33,917 nucleotides of DNA from Aureimonas sp. Leaf324 (GTDB lineage: Bacteria; Pseudomonadota; Alphaproteobacteria; Rhizobiales; Rhizobiaceae): assembly GCF_001423245.1 (NCBI RefSeq), contig NZ_LMOH01000011.1:1-33917 (forward strand), read 5' to 3'. A program made the position numbers and the translations under genes. Position 1 is the first letter of the stretch. Every line of letters begins with the position of its first letter. Of the stretch, positions 23,693 to 31,624 are shown one piece after another. Under the pieces are notes generated by a model. That model ran no database searches. It was given only the letters and a program-made list of their open reading frames with translations, and was not told where the DNA came from.

Positions 23693-24157
23693 ATGTCCCG
23701 TCCCCCGCTTCCCCCCTTCACCCACGACACCGCAGTCGAGAAGGTGCGCCTTGCCGAGGACGGCTGGAACACCCGCGACGCCGCCAAGGTCGCCACCGCC
23801 TACACGCCCGATACGCGCTGGCGGAACCGGGTCGAATTCGTGCACAACCGGGAGGAGGCCGAGGCCTTCCTCACCCGCAAGTGGAACCGCGAGCTCGAAT
23901 ACCGGCTGATCAAGGAACTGTGGGCCTTCACCGGCCACCGCATCGCGGTGCGCTACGCCTACGAGTATCGCGACGACAGCGGTCACTGGTTCCGCGCCTA
24001 CGGAAACGAGAACTGGGAATTTGCCGACGACGGACTGATGCGCAGCCGGCACGCCAGCATCAACGAAATGCCGATCGCCGAGGCGGACCGGAAGTTCCGC
24101 TGGCCGCTCGGCCGCCGCCCGGACGACCACCCGTCGCTGAGCGATCTCGGCCTTTGA
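23693..24157 (+). CDS. DUF1348 / nuclear-transport-factor-2-like family protein
   Basis: 154 residues, matching the DUF1348 (SnoaL/NTF2-like fold) length and pattern: [55 protein letters not shown], and the aromatic-rich [18 protein letters not shown]. No catalytic residues are established for the family and the function is unknown; NTF2 folds often bind small hydrophobic ligands. ATG 23693 follows GAAGGTG. It shares a TTGA overlap with the TetR gene and lies behind that regulator's likely operator, so it is probably induced by the TetR ligand. Confidence 0.9.
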   Translation: MSRPPLPPFTHDTAVEKVRLAEDGWNTRDAAKVATAYTPDTRWRNRVEFVHNREEAEAFLTRKWNRELEYRLIKELWAFTGHRIAVRYAYEYRDDSGHWFRAYGNENWEFADDGLMRSRHASINEMPIAEADRKFRWPLGRRPDDHPSLSDLGL

Positions 24158-24759
24158 GCGCGAAGCGCGTCCTCACCGATCGGGCCAGCGCCCTGCCGGC
24201 GCTGGCGGAAGCGTTTCGCGAGCACGGCTTCGAGGGCGCGAGCCTCGCCGTCCTGTCGAAGGCGACGGGGCTCGGCAAGGGCAGCCTCTACAACTTCTTC
24301 CCGGGCGGGAAGGAGGAGATGATGGAGGCGGTGCTGGCCGACATCGACGCCTGGTTCGAGACGGCGATCTTCGCGCCGCTGGAGGGGGCCGTCGACCCGG
24401 CGGCGGCGGTCGTCTCGATGATCGGCGACGTGACGGCCTATTTCCGTTCCGGCCGGCGGGTCTGTCTCGTCGGGTGCATCGGCCTGAACGCATCGGGCGC
24501 CGCGTTCGCCGACCGGATTCGCGGCTATTTCGCGCGCTGGATCGCGGCGCTGGCCGCCTGCCTCCGGTCGGGCGGCGTCCCCGAGCCGCAGGCCGCGCGG
24601 CTGGCGGAGGAGGGGGTGTCGGCGATCCAGGGGGCGATCGTGCTCGCGCGCGCGCTCGGCGAGGAGGCTCCCTTCCTGCGTATCGTCGAGCGTCAGCAGT
24701 CGATCCTCACCGGCGCGATCGCGTGTCACGGCGCGGGCGTCGGACCGGCCATGGCGTGA
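24154..24759 (+). CDS. TetR/AcrR-family transcriptional regulator
   Basis: 201 residues. The N-terminal HTH ([20 protein letters not shown], then [20 protein letters not shown], about 12-55) is followed by an all-helical ligand-binding domain (about 75-195) containing Cys residues in CLVGCIG. The start is taken as TTG at 24154, which overlaps the DUF1348 stop as TTGA; no in-frame ATG or GTG lies ahead of the HTH, and the next possible start would truncate it. Translation is therefore coupled to DUF1348. It probably represses both through the palindrome 23653-23670. The following 218 bp (24760-24977) contain no gene, only a weak CCACGG/CCGTGG hairpin at 24814-24832. Confidence 0.88.
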   Translation: MSAKRVLTDRASALPALAEAFREHGFEGASLAVLSKATGLGKGSLYNFFPGGKEEMMEAVLADIDAWFETAIFAPLEGAVDPAAAVVSMIGDVTAYFRSGRRVCLVGCIGLNASGAAFADRIRGYFARWIAALAACLRSGGVPEPQAARLAEEGVSAIQGAIVLARALGEEAPFLRIVERQQSILTGAIACHGAGVGPAMA

Positions 24760-24977
24760 CGATCGGGCATGGGGCGGGTCGGCGTGTGCCCGGCGCTCCC
24801 TTTCGAGTAGGTTCCACGGTGCCGTTCCGTGGCCGTCGTCCGACGCCGCCGACCCCCGCGGCGTGACGATGGGCCGGCGACGCTGTGCCGTCCCAGATCG
24901 GTTCCGCCCCGCGCATCGGACCCAAACCGCGAGCGACAGCGTTTCGCTGGGACGATGGATCGATCCCGGAGGCCCCA

Positions 24978-25427
24978 ATGCTCGCATCCCTTCTCATCGG
25001 TCTGGTGGCCGGGCAGCGCGCGATGACGCCGTTGGCTGTCCTCGCAGGCGCGGCGCAACGCGGCGCCCTTCCGACTGAGGTTCCAGGCGTCCGGCTTCTC
25101 TCGGTCCCACTGGTTTCGGCGGGCGCGGTGGCGCTGGCCGCGGCCGAGATGGCGGGAGACAAGATGGCGTCCGCGCCCGACCGGACCGTCCCGGCGGGGC
25201 TCCTCGCCCGAACGCTGACCGCGGCCTTTGCCGGCGCCGTGCTGGCCGAGCCGGGGCGCCGCACCGAAGGGGCCGGGCTCGCCGTCGCGGCGGCCATCGG
25301 CGCGTCCTTCGTCGGCCTGTCGCTCCGCAAACGAGCGATGCGGCGGTTCGGTCAGACGCCGACGGGTTTCGTCGAGGATGCCGCCGTCCTCGCGCTGGCG
25401 CAGGGGATCGTATCCCGGCGTACCTGA
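24978..25427 (+). CDS. DUF4126-family membrane protein
   Basis: 149 residues with three to four hydrophobic segments. The N-terminus LLIGLVAGQRAMTPLAVLAG resembles the start of DUF4126 proteins, and AGDKMASAPDRTVPAGLLAR and ASFVGLSLRKRAMRRF fit the rest. It is a small inner-membrane protein of unknown function. ATG 24978 is preceded by GGAGG at 6 bases. It stands alone between TetR and the spermidine-synthase-like gene, convergent with the latter; 95 bp separate the stops. I infer nothing about its role. Confidence 0.75.
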   Translation: MLASLLIGLVAGQRAMTPLAVLAGAAQRGALPTEVPGVRLLSVPLVSAGAVALAAAEMAGDKMASAPDRTVPAGLLARTLTAAFAGAVLAEPGRRTEGAGLAVAAAIGASFVGLSLRKRAMRRFGQTPTGFVEDAAVLALAQGIVSRRT

Positions 25428-25522
25428 GCCGTTGGGCGGACTATGCGACGAGCGGGTCGGCGCATTCTCCACAGCCGCCGCAGACGCCCCCGCCGGGGCC
25501 CAATCACCAATCTCGCGTCGGG

Positions 25523-26197
25523 CTAGCCGCCAGGCTTCGTCGCGAACCAGAGCACATGCTTCGTGCCGCGTCCGCGCCCCGCCTTCACGCGCAGCTCCTC
25601 CGCCTGGAACCCGCCGCGGCCGAGGCGGGCGGTGAAGGCGGCGTCCGGTCCCTGCGACCAGATGCCGAGCACCCCGCCCGGCGCGAGCGCCCGCAAGGAG
25701 GCGGCAAGGCCCGCCGAACCATAGAGCCGGTCGTTGCTGCTGCGCGTCAGTCCGCCCGGCCCGTTGTCGACGTCGAGGAGGATCGCGTCGAGCGTCCCGC
25801 GGGCCCGGCCGATCGTCTCCACCACGTCTTCGACGGCGACCGTGACGCGGGGATCGGACAGCGTGTCGCCGAAAACCTCGACCATCGCGCCCTTCGCCCA
25901 GTCGACGACGCCCGGCACGAGCTCGGCGACGGTGATGCGGGCGTCGGGCGCAAGGCTTGCCAGCGCGGCCCGCAGCGTGAAGCCCATGCCGAGGCCCCCG
26001 ATCAGGATGCGGGCGCTTCGGCGCGCCCCGATCCGCTCCGCCGCCAGCGTCGCCAGCGCCTCCTCCGAGCCGCTGAGCCGGCTGTTCATCAGCTCGGTCC
26101 CGCCGATCATGATGGAATATTCCGTGCCCCGCCGCATCAGCCGCAGTTCGCCGCCGCCCGGAATGGACGCGGTGCCGAGCGCTTCCCAGGGGATCAA
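25523..26197 (-). CDS. Spermidine-synthase-like / class I SAM-dependent methyltransferase-fold protein
   Basis: 224 residues. The Rossmann-like nucleotide-binding motif is ILIGGLGMGFTLRAAL, followed by an acidic strand end (ITVAELVPGVVDW), a DVV segment (VAVEDVVETI), and AILLDVDNGPGGLT. This is the layout of spermidine synthases and their 'fused-MFS' relatives, but the polyamine-binding residues are not clear, so it may be a methyltransferase-fold protein of other function. The start is TTG at 26197 with GGAGGA about 8 bases upstream; no closer ATG fits. The 281-bp gap to the right (26198-26478) holds a hairpin and no gene. Confidence 0.82.
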   Translation of the reverse strand: MIPWEALGTASIPGGGELRLMRRGTEYSIMIGGTELMNSRLSGSEEALATLAAERIGARRSARILIGGLGMGFTLRAALASLAPDARITVAELVPGVVDWAKGAMVEVFGDTLSDPRVTVAVEDVVETIGRARGTLDAILLDVDNGPGGLTRSSNDRLYGSAGLAASLRALAPGGVLGIWSQGPDAAFTARLGRGGFQAEELRVKAGRGRGTKHVLWFATKPGG

Positions 26198-26404
26198 CGG
26201 CCGCTCCTCCCGGCGATGGCGCGAGGGCGACCGGCTTCGGAAACGGGAGAGGGCGCGGTCATGCTCGGGCTCGCGGTGGGACGTCGGGAGCCCCCTCGTA
26301 ACGCGCCGGTGGGGCGCCTGCGAGAAAATTTGCAGACGGCGCGGCAGGGGCCGTCACTCTCCGTCCGGGGCTCGCGGGGGCTTGGGCACCCGGCAATACG
26401 GGAC

Positions 26405-26430
26405 GACCGGCGCATCGAGGGGCGCCGGTC
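26405..26430 (-). terminator. Terminator hairpin of the NitT/TauT-type importer operon
   Basis: Perfect 9-bp arms GACCGGCGC and GCGCCGGTC around an 8-base loop, 48 bases after the binding-protein stop and at the end of the leftward cluster. No U-tract. The remainder of the 281-bp gap has an AT-rich patch near 26320 (GAGAAAATTTGC) but no gene. Confidence 0.5.
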
Positions 26431-26478
26431 GCAGGGCGGAAGGGCAAAGGCCCGACGAGCCGTCCGGGTGCTTTCGCG

Positions 26479-27519
26479 TCAGCCCTTGGCGGCCGCGACG
26501 AAGCGCGGGTCGAAGGTCTGCGCGAAGGTGATGTCGGCGCTGGCGAACTCGTCCGGCTCCAGCGTCTTGAGCATCGACAGCATCGACTGGAAGCCGTCCT
26601 CGGTGATGACGCCGTCCGGCGAATACATCGGCCGCGCCTTCTCGAAGGCGGTCTTGTAGAACTCGCGGTCGCCGAAGAGATAGTCCTCCGGCACCGCGTC
26701 GGCGACCTGGTCGGGCGTGGCGGTCTGCAGCCAGGCGAGCGACTTGAGGAACGCGTTGACGATGCGCTGCGTCGTCACCGGATTGGCTTCCACGAAGTCG
26801 TGTCGCAGGTAGACGGTGGCCGCCGGGTTGGTGCCGCCGAAGAGCTGGCGCGTGCCCTCCTCGGTGCGGGTGTCGATCAGGGGCACGATGTCGCCGTCCA
26901 CCTCGAGGCGCGAGGTCACCGGGTCGAGGTGCGACAGGCCGGCGATCTCGCCGCGCTTGACCGCCGCCACGGCGCTGGTGCCGCCGCCGATGCCGACGAG
27001 CGACACGTCGTCCGGCTTCAGACCGGCCTTCACCAGCGCGTATTGCAGCATCAGCGCCGTGGAGGAGCCGGGCGCGGTGACGCCCATGGCACGGCCCTTG
27101 AGATCGGCGATCGTCTTGATCTCGTCCTTCAGCCCTGAGCGCACCGCGATGGTGATGCCGGGGAAGCGCCCCAGATCGGCGACGGCGCGGATGTCCTGGC
27201 CGCGGTGCTGCATGCGCAGCGTGTGCTCGTAGGCGCCGGCCACGACGTCGACCGACCCGCCGACCAGCGCCTGCAGCGACTTCGCCCCGCCGCCGAAATC
27301 GTTGATCGCGACGCTGAGGCCCTCCTCTTCGAAGAAGCCCTGTCGCTCGGCGATGGTCAGCGGCAGGTAGTAGAGGAGCGGCTTGCCGCCGACGCCGAGC
27401 GTCAGCGACGGCTTCTCGATCGCGGCGGCCGAGCCTTGTGCGAAGGCGGGCAAGCGGGCGGACAGGGCAGCGAGTGCGGCAAGGCTGCCGCCGGCCATGA
27501 GGAAGTCTCTGCGTTTCAT
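26479..27519 (-). CDS. NitT/TauT-type ABC transporter, substrate-binding protein
   Basis: 346 residues. The N-terminus MKRRDFLMAGG fits a twin-arginine (Tat) signal (Arg3-Arg4 and Phe6-Leu7), with a hydrophobic core to about 27 ending in AFAQ. The mature part is a type II binding fold: LLYYLPLTIAERQGFFEEEG, GGAKSLQALVGGSVDVVAGA and GRAMGVTAPGSSTALM, as in SsuA/TauA/NMT1-like proteins. It may bind an organic acid, a sulfonate or another ligand; the neighbouring CoA-transferase and lyase suggest a carboxylate. GGGAGGGG lies 12-13 bases before ATG. It is the last gene of the operon, 46 bp after the permease, with a terminator-like hairpin 48 bases on. Confidence 0.93.
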   Translation of the reverse strand: MKRRDFLMAGGSLAALAALSARLPAFAQGSAAAIEKPSLTLGVGGKPLLYYLPLTIAERQGFFEEEGLSVAINDFGGGAKSLQALVGGSVDVVAGAYEHTLRMQHRGQDIRAVADLGRFPGITIAVRSGLKDEIKTIADLKGRAMGVTAPGSSTALMLQYALVKAGLKPDDVSLVGIGGGTSAVAAVKRGEIAGLSHLDPVTSRLEVDGDIVPLIDTRTEEGTRQLFGGTNPAATVYLRHDFVEANPVTTQRIVNAFLKSLAWLQTATPDQVADAVPEDYLFGDREFYKTAFEKARPMYSPDGVITEDGFQSMLSMLKTLEPDEFASADITFAQTFDPRFVAAAKG

Positions 27520-27565
27520 GGGAAAAGGCCCCTCCCAAGGCCGGTTTGAGGATGTCGTCGAAGGG

Positions 27566-28354
27566 TCAGGCGGCCGCGACCTGCGCCTGCGGGCGCCAGA
27601 CCAGAAGGCGGTCCTCGACCAGCGTGACCACGGCGTCGATCACCAGCACGAAGGCCATGAGGACGAACATGCCGGCAAAGACGCCGGTGACGTCGAAGAC
27701 GCCTTCCGCCTGCTGGATGAGATAGCCGAGCCCCGCCGAGGAGCCGAGATACTCGCCGACCACCGCGCCGACGACGGCGAAGCCGACGGCCGTGTGCAGC
27801 GAGGAGAACATCCAGCTGAGCGCCGACGGCAGGTAGACGTGGCGCAAGAGCTGGCGTTCGGTCATGCCGAGCATGCGGGCGTTGGAGAGGACCGTCTGGT
27901 TCACCTCCTTCACGCCCTGATAGACGTTGAAGAAGACGATGAAGAACACGAGCGTCACGCCGAGCGCCACCTTGGACCAGATGCCGAGCCCCAGCCACAA
28001 GGCGAAGATCGGCGCCAGCACCACGCGGGGCAGGGCGTTCGCCGCCTTGACGTAGGGGTCGAAGACCATCGCGAGCAGCGGCTTGCGGGCGAACCAGAAG
28101 CCGATCGCGACGCCGCCGAGCGAGCCGATCGCGAAGGCCAGCATGGATTCGGCAAGCGTGATGCCGAGGTGATACCAGATCGAGCCCGACACGAACCACG
28201 CGACGATCCGCTCGCCGACGTCGATCGGGGTGGCGAAGAAGAACTTCGCGTTCGCCGGATTGCCGAACAGGCTCGTCGCCGTGAACAGGTGCCAGACCAC
28301 CAGCACGACCACCGCGACGGACACCTGGAGAAGGAGGAGAACCGGCCTCGTCAT
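27566..28354 (-). CDS. NitT/TauT-type ABC transporter permease
   Basis: 262 residues with six predicted membrane segments and the EAA loop NARMLGMTERQLLRHVYLPS that contacts the ATPase; relatives are TauC/SsuC/ThiX. YLGSSAGLGYLI is a second family signature. The start overlaps the ATPase stop in ATGA, with AAGGAGG-type sequence (GGTTCTCCTCCTTC on the plus strand) a little downstream, inside the gene. It forms the inner-membrane channel, probably as a homodimer. The binding-protein gene follows 46 bp later. Confidence 0.94.
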   Translation of the reverse strand: MTRPVLLLLQVSVAVVVLVVWHLFTATSLFGNPANAKFFFATPIDVGERIVAWFVSGSIWYHLGITLAESMLAFAIGSLGGVAIGFWFARKPLLAMVFDPYVKAANALPRVVLAPIFALWLGLGIWSKVALGVTLVFFIVFFNVYQGVKEVNQTVLSNARMLGMTERQLLRHVYLPSALSWMFSSLHTAVGFAVVGAVVGEYLGSSAGLGYLIQQAEGVFDVTGVFAGMFVLMAFVLVIDAVVTLVEDRLLVWRPQAQVAAA

Positions 28355-29211
28355 GCGGTCAGCCCGTTGGTCTGGCGATAGCCCTTCACGACCTCTTCCT
28401 TGAGGGCGTTCCAGATCTCGCGATGGATATCGTGGAAGAGCGGGTCGAGGCGTACGTCGGCGATCTCGCGCGGGCGCGCGATCGGGATGACGTAGTCGCC
28501 GATGATGCGCGCGCGCGGGCCGGCCGACATGATCACCACGCGGTCCGACAGGGCGATCGCTTCTTCCAGATCGTGGGTGACGAACATCACCGCCTTGCGC
28601 TCGGCCGACCACAGGTCGAGAAGGAGGCCCCCCATGATGATGCGGGTCTGGGCGTCGAGCGGACCGAAGGGCTCGTCCATCAGGAGGATGCGCGGGTTGC
28701 GGATGAGGACCTGCGCCAGGCCGACGCGCTTGCGCTGGCCCCCGGAGAGCATGTGCGGATAGCGGTCGGCGAAAGCCGAAAGGCCGACGCGCGCCAGCCA
28801 TTCCCGGGCCCGCTCCTCAGCCTCGCGCTTGCCGGTGCCGGCGATGGTGAGCGGGATCGACACGTTGTCGAGCACCGTCTTCCACGGCATCAGCGAATCC
28901 TGCTGGAACAGGTATCCGGCCTTGCGGTTGAGGCCGGACAGGTCCTCGCCGAAGATGCGCACGCTGCCGGCCGAGGGTTTCAGAAGGCCGGCCGCCGCGT
29001 TGAGCAGCGTGGACTTGCCGCAGCCCGTCGGTCCCACGACGGCGACGAATTCGCCCTCGCGCACCACGAGATCGGTCGGGGCCACGGCCTCGAAACGGCC
29101 GCCATCGGCGAGGCGGAAGGCGATCTCGACGCCCGACAGGCCGATCGCCTGCGCGGCCGCGGGGGCGACATGCGGCGGCGCGGCCGGGCCCGGCTGCACC
29201 GCGGTCAGCAT
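28351..29211 (-). CDS. NitT/TauT-type ABC transporter ATP-binding protein
   Basis: 286 residues, with an Ala/Pro-rich leader of about 22 residues before the ATPase. Walker A is GPTGCGKST (60-68), followed by Q-loop LFQQDSLMPWKTV, signature MLSGGQRKR, Walker B ILLMDEPFGPLD and switch VTHDLEEA. TauB/SsuB-like ATPases show the same DEPFGPLD. ATG 29211 is the only start that leaves a normal N-terminus; earlier in-frame starts would overlap the lyase gene. The 166-bp gap before it (29212-29377) contains a palindrome (29327-29349) and could carry an independent promoter, so the transporter may be a second transcription unit. Confidence 0.94.
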   Translation of the reverse strand: MLTAVQPGPAAPPHVAPAAAQAIGLSGVEIAFRLADGGRFEAVAPTDLVVREGEFVAVVGPTGCGKSTLLNAAAGLLKPSAGSVRIFGEDLSGLNRKAGYLFQQDSLMPWKTVLDNVSIPLTIAGTGKREAEERAREWLARVGLSAFADRYPHMLSGGQRKRVGLAQVLIRNPRILLMDEPFGPLDAQTRIIMGGLLLDLWSAERKAVMFVTHDLEEAIALSDRVVIMSAGPRARIIGDYVIPIARPREIADVRLDPLFHDIHREIWNALKEEVVKGYRQTNGLTA

Positions 29212-29326
29212 GATGGCCTGCCTCGGCGCGAAGACGGCGCCCGTCGTCTTCCGGCGCCCGGCGCTTCGTTCGTTGTCATCGGCGTCCTCCCGACGTCGTT
29301 GGTCTTCAAGACTAGATGATCCCCTC

Positions 29327-29349
29327 GGCCGCATAACATGCGTTAGGCC
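29327..29349. promoter_or_regulatory. Candidate operator upstream of the importer genes
   Basis: Compound dyad in the gap before the ATPase gene: TAAC (29334-29337), ATGC, GTTA (29342-29345), overlapping CGCAT/ATGCG arms (29330-29334, 29338-29342), flanked by GGCC on both sides. The surroundings are AT-richer than the average of the window. The cluster's LysR protein is the obvious candidate, but no promoter box is convincing. Confidence 0.33.
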
Positions 29350-29377
29350 GCAACACTTGTTTCCCATTCGCGAACGC

Positions 29378-30307
29378 TCAAACTCCGCAGCGTTCCGGCT
29401 GAGAGCGAAGGGCGTCCCGGACGCGCCCGCCGGCCTGCGCGCCCGGCAGGCGCGCGACGTCTTCGGCGACCCCCCGCAGCGCCTCGATGTCGATGCCGGT
29501 GGAGACGCCCATGCGCTCGAACATCCAGACGACGTCCTCGCTCGCCGTGTTGCCGGTCGCGCCCGGCGCGAAGGGGCAGCCGCCGAGGCCGCCGGCCGCC
29601 GCATCGAACACCCGCACGCCCTCCTCGTAGGCGGCGAAGACGTTGGCAAGGCCGAGCCCGTAGGTGTCGTGCCCGTGCATCGCCCAGTGCCGCACGTCCG
29701 GAAACCGCGCCATCGCCTCGCCGAACATGCGGCGCACCTGATCGGGCACGGCGCGTCCCGTCGTGTCGCACAGGCAAATCTCGGCGTCGGGACGCGCGGG
29801 AACCAGGCGCTCCAGAAGGGCCATCACATCCGCCGGCTCGACGCGGCCGTCGAACGGGCAGTCGAACGTGGTGGCGAGGCTGAGGCGCAGGGGCGTCTCG
29901 GCCGGCACGCTCGACGCGAAGCGCTCGTAGTCGGCGGCGGATTCGGCGGGCGTGCGGCGCACGTTGTTGCGGTTGTGCGCCTCCGACACCGACAGGACGT
30001 AGGCCACCATCGGCGCACCGGCCGCCAGCGCGTCTGCGCCCCGCCGTTCGGTCGGCACGAGGAGCTGCGGCAGGAGGCCAGCCTCGCCGCGCACCCCGTC
30101 CAGCACCGCCGGCGTGTCGGCCATCTGAGGCACCGCCGATGCGCTGACGAAGGAGCCGATCTCGATCCGGCGCAGGCCCGCCGCATGGAGGCGGCGCACG
30201 ACGTCGATCTTGGTGACGGTCTCGATGAGGGGCCCGATCGGCTGGAAGCCGTCGCGCGGGGCGACCTCGACGATCTCGACGTCGGTGCGGCGATCGAGAG
30301 GGTTCAT
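29378..30307 (-). CDS. Hydroxymethylglutaryl-CoA lyase-like protein
   Basis: 309 residues, a TIM-barrel member of the HMG-CoA-lyase/DRE-type metallolyase family. It keeps the family's functional residues: Arg18-Asp19 in APRDG, His211 and His213 in MHGHD (metal), Cys244 in GLGGCPFAPGATGN (catalytic), Asn253. The PKW element of the human enzyme reads SAS here (SFVSASAVPQMAD), which may affect CoA or substrate binding. Expected: retro-Claisen/aldol cleavage of HMG-CoA or a relative such as citramalyl-CoA to acetyl-CoA and a keto acid. It starts in ATGA overlap with the CoA-transferase stop, so the two enzymes are coupled and probably sequential. Confidence 0.9.
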   Translation of the reverse strand: MNPLDRRTDVEIVEVAPRDGFQPIGPLIETVTKIDVVRRLHAAGLRRIEIGSFVSASAVPQMADTPAVLDGVRGEAGLLPQLLVPTERRGADALAAGAPMVAYVLSVSEAHNRNNVRRTPAESAADYERFASSVPAETPLRLSLATTFDCPFDGRVEPADVMALLERLVPARPDAEICLCDTTGRAVPDQVRRMFGEAMARFPDVRHWAMHGHDTYGLGLANVFAAYEEGVRVFDAAAGGLGGCPFAPGATGNTASEDVVWMFERMGVSTGIDIEALRGVAEDVARLPGAQAGGRVRDALRSQPERCGV

Positions 30308-31551
30308 CGCACGACCCCTTCCTCGCGAAGCCGCCCGATCTCGGCCTCGTCGAAGCCCGCTTCGCCGAGGATCTCGTCGGTATGGGCGCCGATCGCGGGG
30401 CCGGTCCAGCGGATCGCGCCCGGCGCCTCCGGCACATGCGGCACGATGCCGGCATGGAGCACGCGGCCGATCTGCGGGTCGTCGAGCTCCTGCACCATGC
30501 CGCGTGCGCGATACTGCGGGTCGGCAGCGATGTCGGCCGCGTTGAAGCAGAGGGTGGAGGGGATGTCGGCCTGCGTGAGGATGCGGTCGGCCTCCGCCGC
30601 GTCGAAGCCGCGCGACCAGTCCGCGATGATCGCGTCGAGCCTGGCGACGTTGCGCAAGCGGCCGGGATTGGCGGCAAAGTCCGGGTCGTCGGCGAGGTCC
30701 GGTCGCCCGATCACGCGTGCGAGGCGGCGGAACAGCGGGTCGGAGTTCGCCGCGATCAGGAGCCACTTCCCGTCGCGCGTCGGATAGGCGTTGGTCGGCG
30801 CGGCGGTCTTGATGCGCGAGCCCTGCGGCTCGCGGATGGTGCCGAAGACGCCGTATTCGGGCAATGTGCCCTCCATCATCGACAGCATCGCCTCGGTCAG
30901 CGCCACGTCGAGCGTGAACGGTCCCGGCGCGCCGCCGGCGCGGTCGCGCTGCCACAGCGCCGCCATCACGCCGAACGCGGCATAGAGCCCGGCGATCGAA
31001 TCGCCGATCGAGATGCCGACGCGCGAGGGCGGCAGGTCGGTGTCCTCCGGCGGATGGTTGGTGAGGTAGCGCAGGCCCCCCATCGCCTCGCCGATCACGC
31101 CGAACGAGGCGCGGTCGCGATAGGGGCCGTCCTGTCCGAAGCCGGAAATGCGCGAGATCACGAGGCCGGGGCGCGCCTCGCGCAGCGCAGCTTCGGACAG
31201 TCCCAGCTTGTCGAGCTGGCCCGGCCGGAAGTTCTCGACGAGGGCGTCGGCACCGCTCGCCAGACGCAGCACCACGGCACGCGCGCCGGGATGCTTGAGG
31301 TCGAGCGCGATGCAGCGCTTGTTGCGCGCGTGCATCGACCACCAGGGCGACCGGCCGTTGGCCTGCTCGCCCCACTGCCGCACCGGATCGCCGCCGGGCG
31401 GCTCGATCTTCACGACGTCGGCGCCGAGATCGGCGAGGAGGCGCGTGGCGAAGGGGGCCGCCACGAAATGGCCGAGCTCGAGGATGCGCAGGCCCGCGAG
31501 CGGGCCCCGGGCCGGCTTGGCTGCCGTTGCCGCTTCCTTCCAGGTGTCCAT
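30304..31551 (-). CDS. Class III (CaiB/BaiF) CoA-transferase
   Basis: 415 residues. Family elements are LRILELGHFVAAPFATRLLA, ADVVKIEPPGGDP, ENFRPGQLDKLG and GISGFGQDGPY-like VISRISGFGQDGPY. The catalytic Asp that carries the acyl intermediate is Asp184 in SIGDSIAG, by comparison with alpha-methylacyl-CoA racemase. It transfers CoA between carboxylates. Relatives act on glutarate, HMG, citramalate, itaconate, carnitine and others. Coupled to a lyase by ATGA, it likely activates the substrate cleaved there. ATG 31551 has GGGAGG 5 bases upstream, but this ribosome-binding site can pair in a 9-bp stem with 31591-31599. Confidence 0.93.
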   Translation of the reverse strand: MDTWKEAATAAKPARGPLAGLRILELGHFVAAPFATRLLADLGADVVKIEPPGGDPVRQWGEQANGRSPWWSMHARNKRCIALDLKHPGARAVVLRLASGADALVENFRPGQLDKLGLSEAALREARPGLVISRISGFGQDGPYRDRASFGVIGEAMGGLRYLTNHPPEDTDLPPSRVGISIGDSIAGLYAAFGVMAALWQRDRAGGAPGPFTLDVALTEAMLSMMEGTLPEYGVFGTIREPQGSRIKTAAPTNAYPTRDGKWLLIAANSDPLFRRLARVIGRPDLADDPDFAANPGRLRNVARLDAIIADWSRGFDAAEADRILTQADIPSTLCFNAADIAADPQYRARGMVQELDDPQIGRVLHAGIVPHVPEAPGAIRWTGPAIGAHTDEILGEAGFDEAEIGRLREEGVVR

Positions 31552-31556
31552 GCCCG

Positions 31557-31599
31557 CCTCCCGCCGCGACGCCGTCGGCAGCGATTGAAGGGCGGGAGG
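31557..31599 (-). promoter_or_regulatory. Stem that sequesters the CoA-transferase ribosome-binding site
   Basis: In the leftward mRNA CCTCCCGCC (31599-31591) pairs perfectly over 9 bp with GGCGGGAGG (31565-31557), which contains the GGGAGG ribosome-binding site of the CoA-transferase. The loop is 25 bases. It would lower translation unless opened by ribosomes, a protein or temperature. Confidence 0.4.
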
Positions 31600-31624
31600 G
31601 GGTAAGGGGTCCAGTCGTCTCCGG

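Noticed and set aside
21320-24157. 945-codon plus-strand frame over HxlR, AraC, EamA and DUF1348
   Set aside because: It crosses four recognisable genes in the wrong frame and is Arg/Pro/Ala-rich until it coincides with DUF1348.
29212-29377. Thiamine or other riboswitch ahead of the NitT/TauT importer
   Set aside because: I looked for conserved TPP-type elements such as CUGAGA on the coding strand and saw none.
30304-31551. Apparent loss of the catalytic Asp in the CoA-transferase (Glu220 in DVALTEAML)
   Set aside because: By comparison with alpha-methylacyl-CoA racemase the catalytic Asp lies in the SIGDSIAG segment (Asp184), which is intact; Glu220 is elsewhere.
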